A stretch of DNA of 64,000 nt. It comes from Pohlia nutans. Taxonomy: Eukaryota > Streptophyta > Bryopsida > Bryales > Mniaceae. Below the pieces are notes generated by a model. The model saw nothing but the letters and a program-made list of their open reading frames with translations. It had not been told where the DNA came from and did not search any database. Of the stretch, positions 57,010 through 64,000 are shown one piece after another. The stretch lies in NCBI GenBank assembly GCA_022496805.1, contig CM040085.1, positions 23,465,811 to 23,529,810 on the forward strand. The letters are read 5' to 3'. Position 1 is the stretch's first letter, and each line of letters starts with the position of its first letter. The position numbers and the translations under genes were made by a program.

Positions 57010-59189
57010 CTACGTGGTGATCAACTGCATACCGAATTTGGCATCGACAGGCAAACAGTCTTTCAAGAAATCCACTTTGGCCATAACCCACTGCTTGTGC
57101 ACGGCGGGCTCATATGGACAATTATAAGTAAACTGGGGAAGCTGGTAACAAGTATCAACAGTTTGAGCTCGGACACAGGCATGCGCACTAGTGGGTCTGT
57201 TGTCAATGAACCAAGGCACCAGTCCGCCATAGCCCTGAGCCAAGCCTCCAAACGTCGACAACGGAGTGACGAACAAGAAATCCGCAAAGCTGAGGCTAAT
57301 AATCTCGGTGAGCGCTTGCTTGTCTTCCTCATCGTTGAAATGCTGCTCTTTCCCTCGCGTCACCTGCACCAGTGATTTTTTGTTGCTAATTTTAGCCAAA
57401 TTTGCGCTGGCTAATTGATACAAAGGATCACCCAAGTAGCACATGTGTATTACCATGATATTACCTAAATATTAATATGAAAAGAGCATCCTAGGAGCCT
57501 GGATTGCTCTTCAAGTAGCAAAAATGCTAAACTGTCTCCTGACCAACAAAAAAAAAATCACTGACCTGCACAATGGCAACGTCTTCCATCTCCGGCGGAT
57601 TTCGAATGTACTGCTCGCCGAGGAAATCATGGAGCGCGGGGTACAGCGACGTTATAAACACCGTTGTCTGGTACCGGGAATTTGTACTGTTGTTTCCTGC
57701 TGGGCCTCGGGCACCCGCTTCGGGAAGCATCCCATTCTCCAATGCGCATTTCACCACGCGATCGATGATGAGCTCGTGGGTCACATTGAAATCTGCTTCG
57801 CCGTCTCGGTAGCGAACTTGAACGCCAACGCGACGATCGGCATTTCGGAAGTATAAAGAATAAATCTGGTCAATTCGTCGCCATACGTCGTTGGCCGGTA
57901 GCATCGAAGAACGGAGAAGATGCGTGAGCGCCATCTTGTCAGGGAAAAGATCAAGCAACACGGGCTGAAACGATGGGATGGCGAACAGCTTGGGGAGATA
58001 ATAGAAGCATCCGTTGACGTAGAGCCAGGGTACCTGTTGATTTTTTATTCATTTTATCAAGGGAGTCCGAAAATTGAAACTTAAATAATAGATAGCATTT
58101 TTTTGGTGATTTACTACAAATGCATAACTTTCTATAGAGCTTTTAGCTGCCATACACATACAGGGAAGATTGTGACGATCAATACTCTCGTTTTTTACCC
58201 ATAGCAACATAGCAAGCCCATTGTTTTCAGATAGCAAGTTGGCGATCAATATAGCCAGAAAGAAAAATTCACTGTACCTTGTTGTAATAGAATTGCTCGG
58301 TGTCGCAGAAGAACCGTTGCCCTGGTTGACACCACTCGTCGTTTGCAACGAGGCCATAGATGAAGGACTGGACGTCCGTTTTGGATTTGATGGCGCCGTC
58401 GACTTCTTTGTAAAACTCGTCCTTGGGGAGCCAGTATTGGGAATGGGAATACTCCGGGGTGACTTTCCACTCCGGGTCGAAGAGCCAGGAGGACCCTTCG
58501 AAAGGCTCGCACATGATGCCCGGGACCAGAGTATCCGCCGCGATGAGGAAGACGCGCTGCGTGAGGATGGCGTAAAGGAGGCCAGACACCATGGACAGCA
58601 TTTTGTTGCCCAAGCCAGCGCCGGGCGCGATCCCCGCCACGAAGAAGCGGCACGCGCTGCTGTTGCTGCGGCTGGCGAAGTAGGCCACCGCGTCGCCGCC
58701 CACATTCTCCATGCACACGCGATGCAGGGTCGCGTATTCCTGGAACACAGTTTGCCATGTCGGGTTCGGGGAGATGGCCGCGACGATGCGGCGGAGGGCG
58801 TAGAGGGGTTGAAGCTCAGCGCGGCTGCGGCACGGGTGCTGCTGGTTCCATTGCTGGCGCGCGTGGCGCGTGAACGTCACGTCGCGGCCGAGGGATGCCC
58901 GCGCGGTCGCGTTGCGGATGGCGACCAGGAGCGCGGCCACGTCCGGGAGCGGGGTATAATTTTCCGGGATTGAGGCCGGGATTGTGAAGGTGGGTGATTC
59001 ATGGTTGGGCGGAGGAAGCGAGTAGAGAGCCGGGGACGAGGATCGCGTCACTAAGGTGCACAGAACGAGCGCGGTTATGGCTAGAAACGCCACCAGCGAC
59101 ACCACGCGGGCCGAAACGAAGCGCGACGGCACCCCCGGTAGTGACCATTGGAAACTCCTCGGCACAGATTCTAGGGCTTGGCGGTTCAT
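57010..59189 (-). CDS. Plant alpha-1,2-fucosyltransferase, GT37 family
   Basis: Golgi type II membrane enzyme that would move fucose from GDP-fucose to galactose on wall glycans (xyloglucan, or arabinogalactan proteins). Exon 1 is 59189-58278, exon 2 58033-57566 and exon 3 57363-57010. Introns of 244 and 202 bp use GT-AG in phase 0 (AAG|GTACAG to CAACAG; CAG|GTCAGT to GGTGCAG). The product is 577 residues, close to known members. One hydrophobic segment at about 29-47 is the anchor, followed by a proline-rich stem with NYT and NAT sequons. Family motifs are GAGLGNKMLSMVSGLLYA (190-207), CEPFEGSSWLF (227-237), VPWL (305-308), VGVQVR (373-378, nucleotide-sugar site), STFGGLAQGYGGLVPW (496-511) and a cysteine-rich C-terminus. 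The start is the first ATG before the anchor. Exon 1 is far GC-richer than its surroundings. Acceptor specificity cannot be read from sequence. Confidence 0.93.
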
Positions 59190-59870
59190 CGCATCTCACC
59201 CCTCCCTGCGATCCAACAAGAGCAAGTGCCCTCAGATTCAATCAAAACTTTACCCTAATCCTCCATTGCGCAATCAGAGTGTCGTAACAGCACAGGCGGC
59301 TTGAATTTCAAGTGGAGTACGCAAAAGCAGGATACAAATTGATGGATCGATCCCACATAAAGGAAAGAAAGACGAGTGCGTGGAATCCAACCCACAGTTG
59401 CGATCTACTAAGCTATCGGAAAAGCACGAGCTTACCTCGTATGGCATCAAGATTCGTCGGGCCGCGCAACAGTCCGAATCGATGGGCCGTAGAGAGCGGC
59501 TCAATCAGCTACCATTCTGGAAACTAGGGTCGCCGAGGATTCAAAGCTAGAATCTGAGTCGCCTTTGACGGCAATTCAAGCGGATTTGGTACATCGGAGA
59601 AGCTGGATGATGCTTGAAGCTTGGATCGTCGGCGACATGGAGTTCTAAACGATGTTCTAGCAAGCGTGAGAGAATCCGAGCTTGGAGCTCGCATGATCTC
59701 TCGCGGCGTGGCGGGCGACTTCCCCTCTGGAGGCGAGCTCGCGCGTGGCTGGCTGGCGGAAACGCTTGAAACGCTTTGGTCTGCTAGATTTGCGCAGTAA
59801 TTGCACTCTGACCTCTCTAATATCACATCCTCTCTTCTCTTCTCTCATGACATGGTCAGACTGACCCCGG
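59190..59870 (-). promoter_or_regulatory. Probable 5' UTR and promoter of the fucosyltransferase
   Basis: GC-richer than the flanks and free of recognised repeats. On the minus strand, ACGAG|GTAAGC (donor at 59435) and GGATCGCAG|GG (acceptor at 59206) could bound a 230-bp 5' UTR intron ending 17 bases before the start codon. A GA-rich tract (minus-strand GAGAGAAGAGAAGAGAGG, about 59827-59846) lies upstream. Short frames here lack known domains. No TATA box was assigned. Confidence 0.4.
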
Positions 59871-59936
59871 GCCACAAAACGATTTTCAGCAACAAAAACT
59901 TGTAAAAAGCAAGTGACAACTTTTACTTCTTTTGTT

Positions 59937-60077
59937 GTCCCTGTCCCACAAGGGAAGAGACTACCAAAAAAAAGCTTTGTTTTCAAGAGTTACACAGTTG
60001 AACTGTAAAAATAAGTCATAAAAGTAAAATTGGGATAAATACTAAGGCAAAAACTACGCGACTAACCGCTTGTTTAA
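59937..60077. repeat. Dispersed hairpin repeat, copy 3
   Basis: It opens with a decayed hairpin (GTCCCTGTCCC...GGGAAGAGAC) and ends 'actaaccgcttgtttaa'. It retains an unoccupied TTAA at its end, where copies 1 and 2 abut TTAA elements. Confidence 0.65.
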
Positions 60078-60472
60078 CTAGGGGTTTGGGTTGAAAAGTT
60101 TAAGTGCTTTTGGGTTGATATTGGTTTCAATCCTAACCCACACAAAGAGAGTAATTTCAATTGTTGAGAAAAACTTTCAATTGAACCATGATTTCCCTCT
60201 TGAGAAAAAATCTCAACCGATATCTTCTCTCCCTGACATTGTTAGTTTGTACGGTGCCTCCCCATTGTTCAGCTAAACCCAATTCCAACCCAACCCCTTG
60301 TACCCGTGGCCCTCTGTTGGGTTTGAGTTTGGTTAAAAACACTCAACCCGGTTGAAAAACTCAACTCAAACTCAACCCAATCCAACTATATGTGTGGCAA
60401 CTCCCCTATCAATATGGTCAAATTTAGAAGGAAAAAATTATAAATATATTTGTCTTGAACATTAGTAAACTT
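60078..60472. other. Spacer, no feature recognised
   Basis: Contains several 'aaccc(a/g)' and 'ctcaaccc' motifs of low complexity. No gene was found. Confidence 0.3.
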
Positions 60473-60799
60473 GGGGCAGATAAATGTAGTGTGGTTTTCG
60501 TGTGAAAATTGTGCAGCATTATTTTGACATGGATCTCATGCAAAACTCATGCACTTTGTAACATGAGGTTCATGCCGCATTGGCAAGCACTAATTACTTT
60601 CTTCTTCTTTTTTGACACAAAGGAGATAATCACTAATTATTTGGATGATATGTGTCATTTTAACACATAAATCATGCCATCATTCCATTGTAAACTCCCG
60701 CAGCCATAGATCTCGTGTGATTTCAATGTCAAGGTCCATGCTGGTTCTATTGGGCATGAATTTGAGAATCATACCATTTTCACATCATAATGATGCCCC
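60473..60799. repeat. Dispersed 325-bp repeat, copy 2
   Basis: Colinear with 20399-20722, beginning GGGGCAGATAAATGTAG and ending AATGATGCCCC. Confidence 0.7.
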
Positions 60800-61281
60800 T
60801 TGTTTTTACTGATGAAGTCAATTTCAAAGCATTTCACTTTGAAAATTTACCAAAAACAAAACTTACAACTTATATATTTTTTAATGTCACTTTTACATAC
60901 TACACAAATTGCCAAAATGCTACTTAGATAATCATATTGCCATCATTGATAATCACATGCATTATAGGCTCTTGAAGTGGTCTTGGTTACAATATTAATA
61001 TTAATTTGTTTTATTTTCATCCAAGGCTCATATTAGTGAGTACGGCACGGTCAGCAGCTCCTGTTGAATATTTAATTTTTTTTGCCGAAATGATGTGAAT
61101 ATTCTCTACGATATTGTGAATATTAACTAAGATTCTCTTTTTCACCATAAAAAATTTCTTTATGAAGAAAAACAATTCTTAAAATTTGGACTTTTCTTTT
61201 TATAATTATTTTTATGCCGACCCTACCTTCCAAGTATGGCATCCATCTATTGTGAGTGTAACTCAATTTGCGTGCTTGAAA
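60800..61281. other. AT-rich spacer, no feature recognised
   Basis: No gene or bounded repeat was found. Confidence 0.3.
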
Positions 61282-62137
61282 CCCCCGACTCTAAATCCTC
61301 CCCTCGCCTTAAACGCAAGCACTATTCATTCATGGGCCCCATTTTCTGAAATTCCTATTTTGGGAACCATAGGGTCTATTTTTTGGCAAATTATTTTTTT
61401 TGCAAAATTGAGACCTACGGCGCCAAATTAGTTTAAGAGGACTCCCTTGGGAATTTTAAACCCTTAGAAGAGGAGGTTAAATTTTAACCCCTAACTGCCT
61501 GAGCGTCCATTTTTCGGACGATGTACAGATTTCATCAATAATTGCTCATCCGTTATGCACTTTTTGCAATGTGGAATTTTTACTGTAGATTCTACGGGAA
61601 GTTAGCTTCATGCATATGTGATTCGATTAGAAAGGGGATGATTTGTGAAAATTTTATGCCTCATTTTATGTTGTAGTGATTCATCCAAAATTTTGAAGAT
61701 TTCAGTGTAAAAGTGGTCTAAAAAGAGTCAACTCATAAAATTAAGCAACCAAAAAATCTCCAAAAATCACAACACTTAGAGTATTACATTTCAACCAATC
61801 ACAACAAATTTCAACCGTAGATTGTCAAAATCTTATTTGTAATTGAATTACAATATAATTTTGAATTTCACGTTTCAAATTTTTTACAAAATTATTGGTA
61901 ATAGCAATCATAGATTTAACCGTATGAATAGAATCTAAAATTCATAATGTACAACTTTTATTCATGTATCAAGTTCAAAATATCCCTCTAGGTTGCATTT
62001 TATAATGCATCTTTGCAAAACTACCAAATTTGAAGAGGGCTCTAGGCATTTAGGGGTTAAGGTGGGCCCCTACATGCACAAATAGGGGGCAAGTTTTGTC
62101 CTCTTGCATTAACGTCGAGGGGATTTAGAGTCGGGGG
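61282..62137. mobile_element. hAT-like MITE with a nested TTAA element
   Basis: CCCCCGACTCTAAATCC and its inverse bound the element. CTTGAAA (7 bp, possibly 8 with the next C) is directly repeated on both sides. Removing 61484-62060 leaves about 280 bp. An 8-bp duplication would fit hAT. Confidence 0.72.
61484..62060. mobile_element. TTAA element, 577-bp family, copy 4
   Basis: Begins TTAACCCCTAACTGCC and ends GCATTTAGGGGTTAA, with the CGTCC/GGACG stem inside the left end. Length and interior match 49494-50070, suggesting a recent pair. Confidence 0.87.
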
Positions 62138-62393
62138 CTTGAAACTTGTTCAGACTAGCAGGGCAGGTCAATTCTTCAGCCTGCAATTGACGTCACTGTC
62201 AAGTGATTGTCCGTGTCCCTGTTGTGATGACTTGCTGCCACGTTGCTTTGATGATAAAATAATGGTGATGAGCTTTCTGAGTTTGTAGTTAGCATGTGAC
62301 GGCGCTCGGGTTTGCATGATTGTTATCTTCTGGTGATTACCGTATGCAACCTTGTTGTCACAAAAAAATACGAGGGAGCACAAAGGGACTTGA

Positions 62394-62532
62394 GGGCCTT
62401 CTTACACTAGAGGCAAGAAGACGTGAGGAGAGAAATTTCAGCCAATGGGAGGCTTAGAAATCGAGAAGACCAATTTCTCATCGTCTGAAAATTCTCTCCT
62501 TACGACTTCTTGCCTCTAGTGTAAAGAGGCCC
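62394..62532. mobile_element. Small Harbinger-like MITE, 139 bp
   Basis: GGGCCTTCTTACACTAGAGG and the near-inverse CCTCTAGTGTAAAGAGGCCC. The flanks are tga and taa, one mismatch from a TAA duplication. Confidence 0.68.
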
Positions 62533-62692
62533 TAAGGATTTGAGTTTATGTGCTTGAAATTAATTGCTTATTTTTTTAATGTAAAGATAATATGAAGATA
62601 TCATCAACATGAAAGGTGTAGAAATGAAAAGTAAACAATGAAAGGATGAGTGTTAGTGGAAAGTACGGTAGTTGTTGCAAGTATCTAAGGTA

Positions 62693-62819
62693 CATCAACC
62701 TATTACCACCATGTTTTCAATTTCACCCTCATGTACCAAAGATAGACATTTTTTTATTTGAAATGTACACCATCAAAATATGAGAGCGGAATTGGAAACA
62801 TGATGGTAAAAGGTTGGTG
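62693..62819. mobile_element. TA-flanked MITE, 127 bp
   Basis: CATCAACCTATTACCACCATG and its near-inverse, with TA on both sides (62691-62692 and 62820-62821). Confidence 0.65.
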
Positions 62820-62821
62820 TA

Positions 62822-64000
62822 GCTTATGTGGTCAAGGTTGAACCACATGGGTGAACAAGTGAAAAACTATTTCCAAATTTTGGAAAGAAAAAAAATTCAT
62901 TGCCTTCATATTGCGTGATTATGTCTTCACGAGGATCTGGATTGAGACCCTAGAATGGCTGTCATGCCCTCATTCTTGGATGTTGGGTCCCAAACGTTTC
63001 CTACTAACGGCTACTACAAGCACTTCTTAAACCTCTCCCGTGCTTTTTTTTAGTCATGGTGCAAAATATTCCCATCCAATTTTGGGCACACGAGAGAGCA
63101 CTGGAAGGTAAATAGTCAATAATTTGACAAGCAAGTAGCAAAAAATGGGTCTGGGATGAGTAAAAAGGAACCTCCCTAACTAGATCACGAGATCAAAACA
63201 CTGCAGATTGGATCAAGGGTTGGTTCCAGGCCGGTTCAGGGCTTCTTCATGGGGCACATTGCACACTTGAGTGGCATGTAGCATTAGGAGAAATCTATAG
63301 TCACAAAGGGGCCCTTGCTGAAAATTTTAGGCAAAACCGTGCACTTTTGACAAGGGCACCAATGGTGCCACCGTGGTTGCCAGCAGTGCAGTTCCGTGGG
63401 TCGCGCCAATCGACGCTGCCAGCACTGCTAGTACTGCGGCTTCTGACGCTGTCAGCGGGCAGCGACCTTCACCAATGGGTTTACAAGGAGAGGGGTGTAT
63501 GGGCAGCCGGTTCACCTAACACGGGCTGTCTTAGAGGGCCCCTATGGGACCCCATTTTTCTCCTAATGGTTTTCAAACATGCATGTGGCCCATGTCAAAC
63601 GGCCTATTCCTTGCTCGGTTTCAAGTTCCTCTTAGGGCTGCTTTTAGAGCGGGAGGTTGTTAGAAGCTTACGAGATGGGTCCCTTCTTCAGTATTGACAA
63701 TTTTAGAAAAACAATTGAGAGTACTTTGACGATTTCATTCATTTTTTTTGCCCATTTTTTCTTGTGTGAAATAGCCACTCCCACAATCAGGTAAGATTCT
63801 AACAAAAAAATTCCAATTTTTTTGGATACATCACGTCACTCACTCGACCACCATTTACCACTAACCAATGGCTACACTGTTAGAGGCTACAGGGTGGCAC
63901 TAGAGGCCCAAAAATTTAATTTGTTTGAATGAGAACTTCACAATGTGGTTAGCTAGATGGATTCATCAACTTGGCATGGAAATGGACCGTTCAAACTGAT
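62822..64000. other. No gene or repeat recognised to the window end
   Basis: The composition is more balanced from about 63200 to 63700, with a 116-codon plus-strand frame at 63347-63697. It lacks recognisable motifs, codon bias or splice-site context, so it is left unassigned. Confidence 0.3.

Noticed and set aside
58049..58758. Long alternative minus-strand frames over the fucosyltransferase exon
   Set aside because: They are out of frame with the motif-bearing reading and run into the intron; no family resemblance.
58221..58973. 250-codon plus-strand open frame
   Set aside because: It is antisense to exon 1 of the fucosyltransferase. The minus-strand frame has the family motifs and correct splice sites, so the plus frame is a by-product of high GC content.
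63347..63697. 116-codon plus-strand frame near the window end
   Set aside because: No domain, codon bias or splice context; a shorter antisense frame overlaps it. Kept as unassigned sequence.
1..64000. LTR retrotransposons, rRNA genes, CRISPR arrays
   Set aside because: No long terminal direct repeats with primer-binding site and polypurine tract, no rRNA sequence and no regularly spaced short repeats were seen.

Overview
The window looks like nuclear DNA of a land plant. It is AT-rich and gene-poor, and most of it is small non-autonomous DNA transposons (MITEs), many inserted into one another. The one confidently recognised gene is a GT37 fucosyltransferase, a cell-wall family known from plants and their green-algal relatives. 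It lies on the minus strand at 57010-59189, with three exons and GT-AG introns. I cannot name the species. Stowaway-type ends (CTCCCTCTGT) and CACTA-type MITEs are typical of plants.

The dominant component is a set of about 30 elements, roughly a fifth of the window by my coordinates. They are bounded by the tetranucleotide TTAA and begin inside it with CCC(C/T)TAAA or CCCTTTAA; the right end is the inverse, GGGTTAA. Several unrelated internal sequences share this terminus: families of about 548, 553, 577, 549, 230, 390 and 790 bp, plus singletons. Comparing interrupted with uninterrupted host copies shows that TTAA is the duplicated target site. TTAA target plus CCC-initial ends is the hallmark of the piggyBac superfamily. 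No transposase was seen here.

Layout. 1-5 kb: a degenerate Harbinger-like MITE, low-copy sequence with weak exon-like stretches on the minus strand, and a 1.26-kb TTAA element. 5-6.4 kb: decayed direct repeats. 6.9-9.3 kb: a long foldback element carrying three nested or sequential TTAA elements. 9.6-24 kb: TTAA families with Stowaway, CACTA and TA-flanked MITEs between them. 24-32 kb: a retroposon tail, a Harbinger MITE, a hAT-like region, one TTAA element and AT-rich sequence. 32.6-35.1 kb: a dense cluster of adjoining and nested TTAA elements, with a hAT MITE and a possible coding relic. 36.8-43.8 kb: more TTAA elements, CACTA MITEs and a compound inverted-repeat locus at 39.2-39.7 kb. 44.4-46.1 kb: a low-copy island with a candidate terminal exon. 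47.7-53.5 kb: TTAA elements, one inside a Stowaway, and CACTA foldbacks. 53.5-57 kb: little recognisable. 57-60 kb: the fucosyltransferase and its 5' region. 60-64 kb: dispersed repeats, a hAT-like element with a TTAA insertion, and small MITEs.

There is no operon-like organisation. The window is chiefly a record of repeated transposon insertion around a sparse gene complement. All repeat families and boundaries were read by eye, so similarities are qualitative and coordinates may be off by a few bases.
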